From positions 1-41,804 of the forward strand of contig CAMAWC010000001.1 in the NCBI GenBank assembly GCA_945861875.1: a DNA stretch of 41,804 bases, in the 5' to 3' direction. The DNA comes from Bordetella parapertussis (lineage in GTDB: Bacteria > Pseudomonadota > Gammaproteobacteria > Burkholderiales > SG8-39). Below, one piece after another: positions 9,830 to 18,250 of the stretch. Made by a program: the position numbers and the translations under genes. Numbering within the stretch: the stretch's first letter is position 1; every line of letters begins with the position of its first letter. Under the pieces are notes generated by a model that worked only from the letters and a program-made list of their open reading frames with translations, made no database searches and had not been told where the DNA came from.

Positions 9830-10099
9830 TTACTTCTTGGTGGTTTCTTTAACGACGTCCTTGGCAGGAGCGGCCTTCTTGTCGGCGGCGGCTTTAGTGG
9901 TGTCGGCGGCTTTAGCGGGAGCGGCTTTCTTGTCGGCGGCTTTAGCGGGAGCGGCTTTCTTGTCGTCGGCTTTAGCGGGAGCGGCAGCGGCCTTCTTATC
10001 GTCGGCTTTAGCCGGCGCACCCGTGTGCGCAGCGGCAAGGGCGGAACCAGCGGAAACGGCGAACGCAGCGGCGATCAGGATGCTGATGAATTTTTTCAT
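9830..10099 (-). CDS. Small exported Ala/Lys-rich repeat protein
   Basis: An 89-aa protein: MKKFISILIAAAFAVSAGSALA is a clear signal peptide (cleavage after ALA), followed by AAHTGAPAKADDKKAA and four degenerate repeats of about ten residues (PAKADDKKAA, PAKAADKKAA, PAKAADTTKA and similar) ending in VVKETTKK. It has no aromatic residues or Cys after the signal and should be disordered and basic. The ATG at 10099 has a strong ribosome-binding site (AGAGGAAAGACA). It is a relative of the 72-aa protein encoded just upstream on the same strand. No known function; the composition recalls histone H1-like tails, but the signal peptide argues for the periplasm or outside. Confidence 0.75.
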   Translation of the reverse strand: MKKFISILIAAAFAVSAGSALAAAHTGAPAKADDKKAAAAPAKADDKKAAPAKAADKKAAPAKAADTTKAAADKKAAPAKDVVKETTKK

Positions 10100-10256
10100 T
10101 GTCTTTCCTCTCTCAAATGCAGTTAGTAGGTTTTGATGGCATGACCAGGAAAACCCAGTCAGTGCCAATAACGCGGTGACTACGATCAGGTTGACAGCTG
10201 AATGACAGGAAAAAAACACGTCTCTTACGGAGAGATATTTTTCCCTTTTAAATCAA

Positions 10257-10475
10257 TTAGCTGGCTTTTGGTGTCGTGGTCTTTTTGCTCTTCTTTTTGG
10301 AACTCTTCTTGGTGCTCTTGTCCGACTTGGCGGGAGCCTTGGCATCCGACTTGGCAGCGGGAGCGGCCTTGGCCTCAGACTTGGCGGGAGCGGCGGGAGC
10401 GGCGGACTGGGCAAATGCGGCACCGGTGCTGGCGGCGAATGCAGCGGCAACAATCAGGGTCATCAGCTTTTTCAT
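10257..10475 (-). CDS. Small exported Ala/Lys/Ser-rich protein
   Basis: A 72-aa protein with the signal peptide MKKLMTLIVAAAFAASTGAAFAQ (cleavage after AFA), then APAAPAKSEAKAAPAAKSD and a strongly basic Ser/Lys tail (KSDKSTKKSSKKKSKKTTT). The leader and the AAPAK repeats resemble the 89-aa protein encoded 157 bases downstream, so the two are probably diverged tandem duplicates. A good ribosome-binding site (AAGAAGGAAAGAC) precedes the ATG. Function unknown; a role in binding anionic surface polymers is only a guess from charge. Confidence 0.72.
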   Translation of the reverse strand: MKKLMTLIVAAAFAASTGAAFAQSAAPAAPAKSEAKAAPAAKSDAKAPAKSDKSTKKSSKKKSKKTTTPKAS

Positions 10476-10550
10476 GTCTTTCCTTCTTTGTGGGTTGAGT
10501 CGCTTTATCCGACACTTTTAAACAGGTGTCTGAGCAAATAACGCCCGGTA

Positions 10551-11102
10551 TTACAACTGGTTGACAGCGAGCTCGCGCCAGCGTCCAGGCGCCAGGCCAT
10601 CCAGCCGCCAGGGTCCGATGGTCGCACGCACCAAGCGCAGCGTCGGATAACCCACGGCGGCGGTCATGCGCCTGACCTGCCGGTTTCGCCCCTCTTTGAG
10701 GCCCAGTTCCAGCCATGTGGTCGGGATGGCCTTGCGCACACGAATAGGCGGAACGCGCGGCCACAGGCCCGGTGGCTCGCCGATGCGCCGCGCCTCGCAC
10801 GGCAGGGTCGCGCCATCGGCAAGATCGGGGCCGCGTCGCAGCTTGGCTATCGCCGCGTCCGTCGGCTCCCCCTCCACCTGCACCCAGTAGGTTTTACCCA
10901 GCTTGTGACGCGGATTGCTGATGCGCTGCTGCAGCGCGCCGTCGTCGGTCAGCAGCACCAGGCCCTCGCTGTCGGCGTCGAGCCGGCCAGCCGGGTAGAC
11001 ACCGGGCACGTCGACATAGTCGGCAAGGCAGCTGCGGCCGCCCTCGCTGGTGAACTGGCAGAGCACGCCATAGGGCTTGTTGAGCAGGATAAGGCGCGGC
11101 AT
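10551..11102 (-). CDS. rluE: 23S rRNA pseudouridine synthase, RluE/RsuA family
   Basis: Isomerises a uridine in 23S rRNA (U2457 in the E. coli RluE case). The 183-aa product begins directly with LILLNKPYGVLCQF and has the catalytic GRLDADSEGLVLLTDDG (about 39-55), where the Asp is the nucleophile, then KTYWVQVEG and the C-terminal EGRNRQVRRMTAAVG. It has no N-terminal S4 domain, which fits RluE better than RsuA or RluB/F. It sits alone between two terminators/leader regions on the minus strand. Confidence 0.88.
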   Translation of the reverse strand: MPRLILLNKPYGVLCQFTSEGGRSCLADYVDVPGVYPAGRLDADSEGLVLLTDDGALQQRISNPRHKLGKTYWVQVEGEPTDAAIAKLRRGPDLADGATLPCEARRIGEPPGLWPRVPPIRVRKAIPTTWLELGLKEGRNRQVRRMTAAVGYPTLRLVRATIGPWRLDGLAPGRWRELAVNQL

Positions 11103-11250
11103 GGCGTGGCAATCCGGGAAGCGCCGCCCGGCGGGCGGTCTGGCCGCATTCTATGCCCTGCACCCGCTCCCACCCGGTCCGCCATGAAGGCAGGCCGGGA
11201 TTGCCGGCCGGTGCGGCCGTGCAGCGTAAAAGCCCGGTTTGCGAAACGCA

Positions 11251-11274
11251 AAAAGGCCGCACAAGCGGCCTTTT
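11251..11274 (-). terminator. Intrinsic terminator downstream of the cold-shock gene
   Basis: AAAAGGCCGC, an ACAA loop and GCGGCCTTTT. On the minus strand it is followed by a five-T run, about 77 bases after the csp stop. Confidence 0.85.
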
Positions 11275-11350
11275 CATTACCACTTGCAGGTCCCGCAACA
11301 CGGGACAATTACCAACCGCGGGCGCCGGGTTAGCGCCCGCGACGCGGCTG

Positions 11351-11554
11351 CTATGCCGCCTGGATATTCGAGGCTTGCTTGCCCTTGGGGCCTTGCGTGA
11401 CCTCAAAGCTGACCTTCTGGCCCTCTTTGAGCGTCTTGAACCCGCCCATCTGGATCGCCGAGAAATGCGCAAAAAGATCTTCGCCGCCGTCATCGGGGGT
11501 GATGAAGCCGAACCCCTTGGCATCGTTAAACCACTTCACTGTACCTGTCGCCAT
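11351..11554 (-). CDS. cspA: Cold-shock domain protein (CspA family)
   Basis: A 67-aa single cold-shock domain that binds single-stranded RNA/DNA and acts as an RNA chaperone. RNP1 is KGFGFI (about 13-18) and RNP2 is DLFAHFSAI (about 26-34). The ATG at 11554 has a strong ribosome-binding site (AGGAAGG). The gene has an unusually long untranslated leader, typical of cspA-like genes, with a candidate promoter near 11678-11707. Whether it is cold-induced or constitutive cannot be told from the sequence. Confidence 0.94.
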   Translation of the reverse strand: MATGTVKWFNDAKGFGFITPDDGGEDLFAHFSAIQMGGFKTLKEGQKVSFEVTQGPKGKQASNIQAA

Positions 11555-11900
11555 GGAAACAAACCTTCCTAAAAAAATAAAACCCGGGACCTTTCCCGGA
11601 CCGGTGCCTGCCCGGCGGTGAACTCCGGGCGAGGACCGCAGTCTGACCAGAGTTACTTTAGAAACAGACACAAACGCGTTGTACCGTGAATTTATAACGT
11701 CCGTCAAGTACCCGAAGCTTGTTTTACAGCGTTGTAATACCCATCTATTCGACGTTGCACCGATACGGGACTGCCGATAAAGTGTGCGTTAATTGCGCAT
11801 CGCCGACAGGCACTGCACGATTGTTCCGCGAAATGCGCTCCAGCAAATTGACGGGTACGCGGTTCTGGCTTAGTGTTCAGGAAGGCACGGCAATACATCC
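11555..11900. other. Divergent intergenic region, cspA leader and clpS upstream
   Basis: This 346-base gap holds the structured cspA leader (11555-11670), its candidate promoter, and about 190 bases before clpS. I see no ORF with a convincing start and no clear clpS promoter in it. Confidence 0.5.
11678..11707 (-). promoter_or_regulatory. Candidate promoter for the cold-shock gene
   Basis: On the minus strand TTGACG (11707-11702) and TACAAC (11683-11678) are separated by 18 bases. Transcription would start near 11670, giving a leader of roughly 115 bases containing GC-rich inverted segments (CCGGACC/GGTCCGG-like, around 11590-11635). Confidence 0.45.
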
Positions 11901-12209
11901 ATGGCAACACGCTCACGAGAAGGTACGGTACTTGAAGCGAAGAAAAGCAAGCTCAAGCCCCCGCCAATGTTCAAGGTTCTTCTCTTGAACGACGACTACA
12001 CGCCGATGGAATTTGTCGTACTGGTACTGCAGTCTTTTTTTGCGTTGTCACGGGAACAGGCGACGCAGGTCATGCTCAAGGTCCACCGCGAAGGCATGGG
12101 TGTCTGCGGCGTGTTTCCGAAAGATATCGCCACCACCAAGGTCGAACAGGTTGCCGCGTTTGCCCGCAAGTACCAACATCCGCTGCAATGCGTGATGGAA
12201 GAAACATGA
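11901..12209 (+). CDS. clpS: ATP-dependent Clp protease adaptor ClpS
   Basis: A 102-aa adaptor that delivers N-end-rule substrates to ClpAP in the cytoplasm. The protein has the flexible N-terminus, then [28 protein letters not shown] (about 21-48) with the conserved [12 protein letters not shown] of the N-degron pocket, a [13 protein letters not shown] segment and a C-terminal CVMEE. It is followed 74 bases later by clpA, the standard arrangement. Confidence 0.96.
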   Translation: MATRSREGTVLEAKKSKLKPPPMFKVLLLNDDYTPMEFVVLVLQSFFALSREQATQVMLKVHREGMGVCGVFPKDIATTKVEQVAAFARKYQHPLQCVMEET

Positions 12210-12241
12210 TCTGCCGGGAGGGCTTTTCCAGCCCGGCTTCG

Positions 12242-12265
12242 CTAGTGTGCTAGTGTTCTAGTGTC
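12242..12265 (+). repeat. Three tandem 8-bp repeats before clpA
   Basis: CTAGTGTN occurs three times without gaps (12242-12249, 12250-12257, 12258-12265), ending 18 bases before the clpA ATG, between a clpS-distal GC-rich dyad (about 12214-12236) and the clpA ribosome-binding site. Confidence 0.8.
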
Positions 12266-12283
12266 ACCACAGGGTCTCAAACC

Positions 12284-14566
12284 ATGATCGCGCAGGAACT
12301 CGAAGTCAGTCTTCACATGGCCTTTGTCGAGGCACGCCAGAAACGCCACGAGTTCATCACGGTCGAGCACCTGTTGCTCGCCCTGCTCGATAACCCGACC
12401 GCCGCGGAAGTGCTGCGCGCCTGCGCCGCCAATATTGACGAGCTGAAAAAAGCACTTGCCGATTTCATTGCCACCCACACTCCCACCGTCGCCGGCTCCG
12501 AGGAAATCGACACCCAGCCGACGCTGGGCTTCCAGCGCGTGATCCAGCGCGCCATCCTGCACGTGCAGTCCTCGGGCAAGAAAGAAGTGACCGGCGCCAA
12601 CGTGCTGGTGGCGATTTTCGGGGAAAAAGATTCTCACGCAGTGTATTTCCTGCACCAGCAGGGCGTGACGCGCCTTGACGTGGTCAATTTCATTTCGCAC
12701 GGCATCACCAAGGCGCCGCAGGCGCCGGGTGCCAAGGGCGAAGAGCAGCCCGAGCAGGCCGGCGAGGAGCAACAGGCCGGCGGCGCGCTCGAGACTTACA
12801 CGCAAAACCTCAACGCCCAGGCGCTGGTCGGCAAGATCGACCCGCTCATCGGCCGCGACCGCGAAGTCGAGCGCGTCATCCAGACGCTGTGCCGCCGGCG
12901 CAAGAACAACCCCCTGCTGGTCGGGGAGGCGGGCGTCGGCAAGACCGCCATCGCCGAGGGCCTGGCGCGGCGCATCGTCGAGGGCCAGGTGCCCGAGGTG
13001 CTGGCCAAGTGCCAGGTCTACTCGCTAGACATGGGCGCCCTGCTCGCCGGGACCAAGTACCGCGGCGACTTTGAGCAACGCCTCAAGGCCGTGCTCAAGC
13101 AGTTGCTCGACAACCCCAACGGCATCCTGTTCATCGACGAGATCCACACCCTGATCGGTGCCGGCGCGGCCTCGGGCGGCACGCTCGATGCGTCCAACCT
13201 GCTCAAGCCGGCGCTGTCCTCGGGCGCGCTCAAGTGCATAGGCGCGACCACCTACAACGAGTACCGCGGCGTGTTCGAAAAAGACCACGCCTTGTCGCGC
13301 CGTTTCCAGAAAATCGACGTCAACGAACCCTCGGTCGAGGAGACGGTGCAGATCCTGCGCGGCCTCAAGTCGCGCTTCGAGGCGCACCACGGCGTGAAGT
13401 ACAGCGCCAGCGCGCTCTCATCGGCGGCCGAACTCTCCGCCCGCTACATCAATGACCGCCACCTGCCGGACAAGGCCATCGACGTCATCGACGAGGCCGG
13501 CGCCGCGCAGCGCATCCTGCCCAAGTCGAAGCAGAAAAAAGTCATTGGCAAGCCCGAGATCGAGGACATCATCTCCAAGATCGCACGCATCCCGCCGCAA
13601 AGCGTGTCCAACGACGATCGCAACGCCCTGAAGAACATCGACCGCGACCTCAAGGCGGTGGTGTTCGGCCAGGAAAAAGCCATCGACGCGCTGACCGCGG
13701 CGATCCGCACCGCGCGCTCCGGACTTGGCAGCCCGACCAAACCGATTGGCGCCTTCCTGTTCAGCGGCCCCACCGGCGTGGGCAAGACCGAAGTGGCCAA
13801 ACAACTGGCCTACTGCCTCGGTGTCGAACTGCACCGCTTTGACATGTCCGAGTACATGGAGCGGCATGCCGTGTCGCGACTCATCGGCGCCCCCCCCGGC
13901 TACGTCGGCTTTGACCAGGGCGGCCTACTCACCGAGGCCATCACCAAGAAGCCCTACGCGGTGTTGCTGCTCGACGAAATCGAAAAAGCGCATCCTGACG
14001 TCTACAACATCCTGCTGCAGGTGATGGACCACGGCACGCTGACCGACAACAACGGGCGCAAGGCCGATTTCCGCAACGTCATCATCATCATGACCACCAA
14101 CGCCGGCGCCGAAGCGCTGAACAAGACGGTCATGGGCTTCACCGCCAGGAAGGAAGCCGGTGATGAAATGGGCGAGATCAAGCGCCTGTTCACGCCGGAA
14201 TTCCGCAACCGCCTTGACGCGACGATTTCATTCAGCGCACTCGACCATGACATCATCGTGCGTGTGGTCGACAAGTTCCTGATGCAACTCGAGGAACAGT
14301 TGCACGAGAAAAAAGTCGAGGCGGTGTTCACCGACAAGCTGAAGGAACACCTGGCCAAGCACGGCTTTGACCCGCTGATGGGCGCACGGCCGATGTCGCG
14401 CCTGATCCAGGACACCATCCGCCGCGGCCTCGCCGATGAACTGCTGTTCGGCCGCCTCGCCAACGGCGGCAAGGTCACCGTCGACATCGGCACCGACGGC
14501 AAGGTTGTGCTGAACTTTCCCAAGCAGGCACCAGCCGCCGAGGCCGTTCCGGAAGCCGAAGCCTGA
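12284..14566 (+). CDS. clpA: ATP-dependent Clp protease ATP-binding subunit ClpA
   Basis: AAA+ unfoldase that feeds proteins to ClpP. The 760-aa product has the N-domain (about 1-145, beginning [31 protein letters not shown]), an acidic linker with [12 protein letters not shown], the first AAA module with Walker A GEAGVGKT (about 213-220) and [12 protein letters not shown], and the second with GPTGVGKTE (about 495-503), [14 protein letters not shown] and RNRLDATI. The C-terminus is the usual sensor-2 [13 protein letters not shown] plus a Pro/Glu/Ala tail. Length and motifs are normal. The clpS-clpA pair ends at a strong terminator at 14588-14620. Confidence 0.97.
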   Translation: MIAQELEVSLHMAFVEARQKRHEFITVEHLLLALLDNPTAAEVLRACAANIDELKKALADFIATHTPTVAGSEEIDTQPTLGFQRVIQRAILHVQSSGKKEVTGANVLVAIFGEKDSHAVYFLHQQGVTRLDVVNFISHGITKAPQAPGAKGEEQPEQAGEEQQAGGALETYTQNLNAQALVGKIDPLIGRDREVERVIQTLCRRRKNNPLLVGEAGVGKTAIAEGLARRIVEGQVPEVLAKCQVYSLDMGALLAGTKYRGDFEQRLKAVLKQLLDNPNGILFIDEIHTLIGAGAASGGTLDASNLLKPALSSGALKCIGATTYNEYRGVFEKDHALSRRFQKIDVNEPSVEETVQILRGLKSRFEAHHGVKYSASALSSAAELSARYINDRHLPDKAIDVIDEAGAAQRILPKSKQKKVIGKPEIEDIISKIARIPPQSVSNDDRNALKNIDRDLKAVVFGQEKAIDALTAAIRTARSGLGSPTKPIGAFLFSGPTGVGKTEVAKQLAYCLGVELHRFDMSEYMERHAVSRLIGAPPGYVGFDQGGLLTEAITKKPYAVLLLDEIEKAHPDVYNILLQVMDHGTLTDNNGRKADFRNVIIIMTTNAGAEALNKTVMGFTARKEAGDEMGEIKRLFTPEFRNRLDATISFSALDHDIIVRVVDKFLMQLEEQLHEKKVEAVFTDKLKEHLAKHGFDPLMGARPMSRLIQDTIRRGLADELLFGRLANGGKVTVDIGTDGKVVLNFPKQAPAAEAVPEAEA

Positions 14567-14587
14567 GTACTGCGACAGTGCCAAACA

Positions 14588-14620
14588 GCTGAAAAGCCGC
14601 GCCCAGCGCGGCTTTTCAGC
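14588..14620 (+). terminator. Intrinsic terminator downstream of clpA
   Basis: A perfect 15-bp inverted repeat around a CCA loop, with the stem GAAAAGCCGCGC/GCGCGGCTTTTC, 21 bases after the clpA stop. The second arm contains TTTT before CAGC. Confidence 0.88.
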
Positions 14621-14658
14621 TTATGGCACGCGGGCATAAGCTCATGCTGCGGCAGTCC

Positions 14659-14688
14659 TTGACAGGCCCTTGCAGTGAAGGCGACACT
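14659..14688 (+). promoter_or_regulatory. Candidate fccAB promoter
   Basis: A perfect TTGACA (14659-14664) is followed after 18 bases by a poor -10 (GACACT, 14683-14688). A weak -10 with a perfect -35 would fit an activated promoter. Candidate only. Confidence 0.35.
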
Positions 14689-14692
14689 CGCT

Positions 14693-14711
14693 GCACAAAT
14701 TTAACTTGTGC
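14693..14711 (+). promoter_or_regulatory. Inverted repeat, possible operator, before fccA
   Basis: GCACAA, seven AT-rich bases, then TTGTGC: a perfect 6-bp dyad located between the candidate -10 and the fccA ribosome-binding site, where a repressor could block transcription. Confidence 0.4.
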
Positions 14712-14727
14712 CCCAAGGAGAACAACC

Positions 14728-15036
14728 ATGAAAACCCGCAATGCCGTCGCAAGCCTTGTCGCCGCTTGCGCCATCGGCCTTTGCAACTTCGCCCAGGCGC
14801 AGGACGCCAATGCCGGGCGCAATATCGCCGCCAACTGCGCCAACTGCCACGGCACCAACGGCGTCAGCCAGGGCGGCATGGCCAGCCTCGCCGGACGCAG
14901 CGACATCGCCCAGCTGATGAAGGAATTCAAGGACGGCAAGCGCCCTGCCACCATCATGCACCAGTTGTCCAAGGGCTACAGTGACGAGCAAATCGCGCTT
15001 GTCGCCACCTACTTCGCGCAACAGAAGGCCAAATAA
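14728..15036 (+). CDS. fccA: Flavocytochrome c sulfide dehydrogenase, monoheme cytochrome c subunit
   Basis: A 102-aa exported cytochrome c that passes electrons from the FccB flavoprotein to the respiratory chain. A Sec signal peptide (MKTRNAVASLVAACAIGLCNFAQAQ, cleavage about residue 23-25) is followed by one heme site, CANCH at 37-41, and a likely axial Met77 in TIMHQL. Only one CxxCH is present, so this is the short monoheme type, not the diheme subunit of Allochromatium. The ATG has a ribosome-binding site CAAGGAG. fccB follows after ten bases, so the two form an operon. Confidence 0.88.
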   Translation: MKTRNAVASLVAACAIGLCNFAQAQDANAGRNIAANCANCHGTNGVSQGGMASLAGRSDIAQLMKEFKDGKRPATIMHQLSKGYSDEQIALVATYFAQQKAK

Positions 15037-15046
15037 GGGGACGACC

Positions 15047-16351
15047 ATGAAAAAGACCTTCGACCGACGCGATTTTCTCAAGGCCAGCGGTGCCGTTGCC
15101 GCCAGTACCGCCGCCGCAGCCACCCTGCCCGGCTGCGCCACCCAGCCAGCCGCACCGGCCAAACCGATCGGGCGCGTGGTGGTGATCGGTGCCGGTTACG
15201 GCGGGGCGACCTGCGCCAAGTACCTGCGCATGTGGTCGGGCGGCACCATCGAAGTATTCCTCATCGACCGCAGTCCGCAGTTCATCTCATGCCCCATATC
15301 CAACCTGGTGCTGGGCGGAACCAAGACCATGGCGGATATCACGCGCAGCTACCAGGGCCTGCGCGAGCATGGCGTGCAGGTACTCATCGACGAAGTAAGC
15401 GGCCTCGACACGCAAAAGAAAATCGTCAAGTTCAAGGCCAAGTACGCCGACATGAGCTATGACAGGCTGGTGGTCTCGCCGGGCGTGGATTTCATGTTTG
15501 ACCAGATCCCCGCGCTGATGAACGCCGACAACCAGAAAAAAATCCTGCACGCCTGGAAGGCCGGTCCGGATACGATCGCACTGAGAAAACAGCTTGAGGA
15601 CATGCGTGACGGCGGCGTCTACGTGCTGTCCATCCCCAAGGCGCCCTACCGTTGCCCGCCCGGCCCGTACGAGCGCGCCTGCCAGGTCGCCTCGTATTTC
15701 AAGCAGGCGAAGCCGCGCTCCAAGGTGCTGATCCTGGATGCCAACGAGGATGTCACCTCCAAGGGCCCGCTGTTCAAGGCCGCCTGGCGCGACCTGTACA
15801 GCGGCATTGTCGAATACCGCGGCAACATGGAAGTCAAGGACGTCGATGTCGCCGGCATGGCGGTCAAGACCGACTTTGACACGGTAAAAGGCGATGTGCT
15901 CAACGTGCTGCCGCCGATGCGTGCGGGTGATATCGCACGAACTTCCGGCCTGATCACCGCAAACAACCGCTGGTGCGGCGTTGACTGGCTGTCAATGGAA
16001 TCGCTGGCGGTAAAGAACGTGCATGTGCTGGGCGATGCAACCCTGTCAGCGCCGGCGATGCCCAAGTCCGGCCACATGGCCAACCAGCACGGCAAGCTCG
16101 CCGCGGCGGCGATTGTCGAACTGATGAACGGCCGCCAGCCCAGCGCCACACCGACGCTGGCCAACACCTGCTACAGCTTTGTCTCGGCGAAGGAAGTGGT
16201 CCACGTCGCCAGCGTTCACCGCTACGATGCGGCGCAAAAAACCCTGGTGCCGGTGGCCGGCGCGGGCGGCGTATCGACACAGCGCAGCGAACTCGAAGGC
16301 ACTTACGCGCTCGCCTGGGCGCAAAACATCTGGTCTGACACGCTCAACTGA
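15047..16351 (+). CDS. fccB: Flavocytochrome c sulfide dehydrogenase, flavoprotein subunit
   Basis: Periplasmic FAD enzyme that oxidises sulfide to sulfur/polysulfide. The 434-aa precursor has a Tat signal with the twin-arginine DRRDFLK at 6-12, then RVVVIGAGYGGAT (dinucleotide-binding fold, about 43-55). Cys82 in QFISCPISN matches the cysteine that binds FAD covalently, and Cys203 (YRCPPGPYERA) and Cys310 (RWCGVDW) match the redox-active disulfide pair of characterised FccB. All catalytic cysteines are therefore kept. A Cys30 in LPGCATQ at the end of the leader could be a Tat-lipoprotein site or incidental. It is translated from AAGGGGACGACC right after fccA; SoxF is the same family. Confidence 0.92.
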   Translation: MKKTFDRRDFLKASGAVAASTAAAATLPGCATQPAAPAKPIGRVVVIGAGYGGATCAKYLRMWSGGTIEVFLIDRSPQFISCPISNLVLGGTKTMADITRSYQGLREHGVQVLIDEVSGLDTQKKIVKFKAKYADMSYDRLVVSPGVDFMFDQIPALMNADNQKKILHAWKAGPDTIALRKQLEDMRDGGVYVLSIPKAPYRCPPGPYERACQVASYFKQAKPRSKVLILDANEDVTSKGPLFKAAWRDLYSGIVEYRGNMEVKDVDVAGMAVKTDFDTVKGDVLNVLPPMRAGDIARTSGLITANNRWCGVDWLSMESLAVKNVHVLGDATLSAPAMPKSGHMANQHGKLAAAAIVELMNGRQPSATPTLANTCYSFVSAKEVVHVASVHRYDAAQKTLVPVAGAGGVSTQRSELEGTYALAWAQNIWSDTLN

Positions 16352-16367
16352 GGCGATCGCGGAAAAG

Positions 16368-16397
16368 AAAAAAGGGCGGCCGGGGCCGCCCTTTTTT
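16368..16397. terminator. Bidirectional terminator between fccB and dut
   Basis: A6-GGGCGGCC, two-base loop, GGCCGCCC-T6. It can serve fccB (plus) and dut (minus), which are convergent. Confidence 0.92.
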
Positions 16398-16410
16398 CGT
16401 GACTATGCCG

Positions 16411-16860
16411 TCACCGCTTGCCGGTGCTGCCAAAACCGCCCGCGCCACGATCCGAGGCGGCAAACGCCTCGACGATATTGAAACCCACCTGCGCCACCGG
16501 GATCACCACCAGCTGTGCAATGCGCTCAAACGGCTGGATGGTGAAGGCCGCATTGCCGCGATTCCACAACGACACCTTCAATTCGCCCTGATAGTCCGAA
16601 TCGATCAGTCCGACGAGGTTGCCCAGCACGATGCCATGCTTCACCCCCAGGCCGGAACGGGGCAGGATGATCGCCGCGTAGCCCGGGTCGGCGATATGAA
16701 TGGCAAGGCCGCTAGCAAAGAGCTGCGACTCGCCCGGCAGCAACGCCACCGGCGCGTCGATACAGGCGCGCAGGTCCAGCCCGGCGGCGCCGGCCGTGGC
16801 GTACTGCGGCAACTGGTCGCGCATGCGCGGATCGAGAATCTTTACGTCGATTGTTTTCAT
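16411..16860 (-). CDS. dut: dUTP diphosphatase
   Basis: Hydrolyses dUTP to dUMP and PPi, keeping uracil out of DNA and feeding dTMP synthesis. The 149-aa trimeric-type enzyme has all five motifs: [39 protein letters not shown] and the C-terminal GAGGFGSTG lid. It lies downstream of coaBC, on the same strand and with a 100-base gap that contains a large hairpin; the coaBC-dut order is common in proteobacteria. Confidence 0.97.
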   Translation of the reverse strand: MKTIDVKILDPRMRDQLPQYATAGAAGLDLRACIDAPVALLPGESQLFASGLAIHIADPGYAAIILPRSGLGVKHGIVLGNLVGLIDSDYQGELKVSLWNRGNAAFTIQPFERIAQLVVIPVAQVGFNIVEAFAASDRGAGGFGSTGKR

Positions 16861-16891
16861 TTAATTTGACCGTGGCGGCTGTGCAGTCGAC

Positions 16892-16931
16892 CCGTGAAAT
16901 CAGCGGCCGTCAGGCCGGCTGCATTTCACGG
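16892..16931. repeat. Large imperfect hairpin between coaBC and dut
   Basis: CCGTGAAAT (16892-16900) pairs perfectly with ATTTCACGG (16923-16931), and the inner CAGCGGCC pairs with GGCC-GCTG with two single-base bulges around a GTCA loop. There is no T tract on either side. Confidence 0.6.
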
Positions 16932-16960
16932 ACGCTGACGCGGCGCGATAGCGTCCGCGC

Positions 16961-18154
16961 TCAGCGCGATTTGGGAAGCATGCCGGCGATATGCGCAACC
17001 AACTGGCGCGCCAGCACGATTTTTAGTGCACGCGGCAGTTCGGTTTCACCCTTGGAATGGAACAGCGTCAGTGCGTTGTCATCGCGGCCGAACGCCTCCT
17101 GCGCCAGGTTGGCGGCAAGCAGGGGGATGTTCTTTTTCTTGCGCTTGGCCTGCGCGTAAGCGCGCAGGTTCTCTGTCTCGGCGGCAAATCCGACGCAAAA
17201 CGGTCCCGGTTTCATGGCGGCGACTTCGGCCAGTATGTCGGGGTTGGCGGCAAGTTCGATCTGCACATTGCCGGTGCCGCGCTTGATCTTGTGCCCCTTG
17301 GCGCCGACGACGTGGTAATCGGCGACCGCCGCGACGGCGATGAATATGTCGGCTTTTTTCGCCCGCTTCAGCACTGCAGCGTGCATTTCGCGCGCACTGC
17401 CCACCGGCACGCGCGTGACACCGGCAGGGGTCGCAAGGGCAGTCTGTCCGCTGACCAGGGTGACCGTGGCACCGGCCTCGGCCGCGGCCTGCGCCACCGC
17501 ATAGCCCATCTTGCCCGAACTCATATTGGTGATGCCGCGCACCGTGTCTATCGGCTCGTAGGTCGGACCGGCGGTGACAAGCACGCTTTTCCCCGACAGG
17601 AGCTGCGGCCCGAGCAGCGCGGCAACTTCGGCGTGTATCTGTCCGGGTTCGAGCATGCGGCCCATGCCCGTCTCACCACAGGCCTGGTCGCCCGCAGCAG
17701 GACCCAGCACGCGCACATTATCGGCGCGCAGCATGGCGACATTGCGCTGGTTTGCCGGGTTGTCCCACATTTCGACATTCATCGCCGGTGCAACGGCCAG
17801 CGTGCAGCGACGCGCCGCGCACAGCGTGGAAAGCAGGTCGTCGGCGAGGCCCCACGCAAGCTTGCCGAGAAAATCCGCACTGGCCGGCGCAACCAGGATG
17901 AGGTCGCGGTCGCGCGTCAGTTCAATGTGCCCCATGTTGTTGGGCACAGCGGCATCCCACAAGTCGGTGTGCACGGCCTGGCCTGACAGCGCCTGCATGG
18001 TTACCGGCGTAATGAAGCGGCACGCAGCCTGCGTCATGACCACGCGAACATCAGCACCGCTTTTAGTCAACAGGCGCGTCAACTCGGCCGCCTTGTAGGC
18101 GGCGACGCCGCCGGTCAGGCCCAGCAGAATGCGTTTGCCCTTGAGTCCAGTCAT
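16961..18154 (-). CDS. coaBC: Bifunctional phosphopantothenoylcysteine decarboxylase/synthetase
   Basis: Two consecutive steps of coenzyme A synthesis. The 397-aa product has the N-terminal flavin-dependent CoaC domain (about 1-185; [32 protein letters not shown] and the PAMNVEMW motif) and the C-terminal CTP-dependent CoaB domain (about 187-397; [27 protein letters not shown], then GFAAETENL and [14 protein letters not shown]). Normal length. It is divergent from radC, as in many proteobacteria, with 96 bases between. Confidence 0.97.
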   Translation of the reverse strand: MTGLKGKRILLGLTGGVAAYKAAELTRLLTKSGADVRVVMTQAACRFITPVTMQALSGQAVHTDLWDAAVPNNMGHIELTRDRDLILVAPASADFLGKLAWGLADDLLSTLCAARRCTLAVAPAMNVEMWDNPANQRNVAMLRADNVRVLGPAAGDQACGETGMGRMLEPGQIHAEVAALLGPQLLSGKSVLVTAGPTYEPIDTVRGITNMSSGKMGYAVAQAAAEAGATVTLVSGQTALATPAGVTRVPVGSAREMHAAVLKRAKKADIFIAVAAVADYHVVGAKGHKIKRGTGNVQIELAANPDILAEVAAMKPGPFCVGFAAETENLRAYAQAKRKKKNIPLLAANLAQEAFGRDDNALTLFHSKGETELPRALKIVLARQLVAHIAGMLPKSR

Positions 18155-18250
18155 CCGAATGGGAGTAACAACGTTATTAAGAAAAGCGATTCTACGCCAA
18201 AACTCATCGGCAACCCGCCGCGAAACCTTCTACAAAAAATCAGGAAAATC

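Noticed and set aside
10212..10236. Weak hairpin with T-rich tail after the 72-aa Ala/Lys-rich gene
   Set aside because: Only about five base pairs (TCTCT/AGAGA) with a spaced T tract; too weak to call a terminator.
12214..12236. GC-rich dyad after clpS as a terminator
   Set aside because: The stem is short and imperfect, with no T tract; clpS and clpA are normally co-transcribed.
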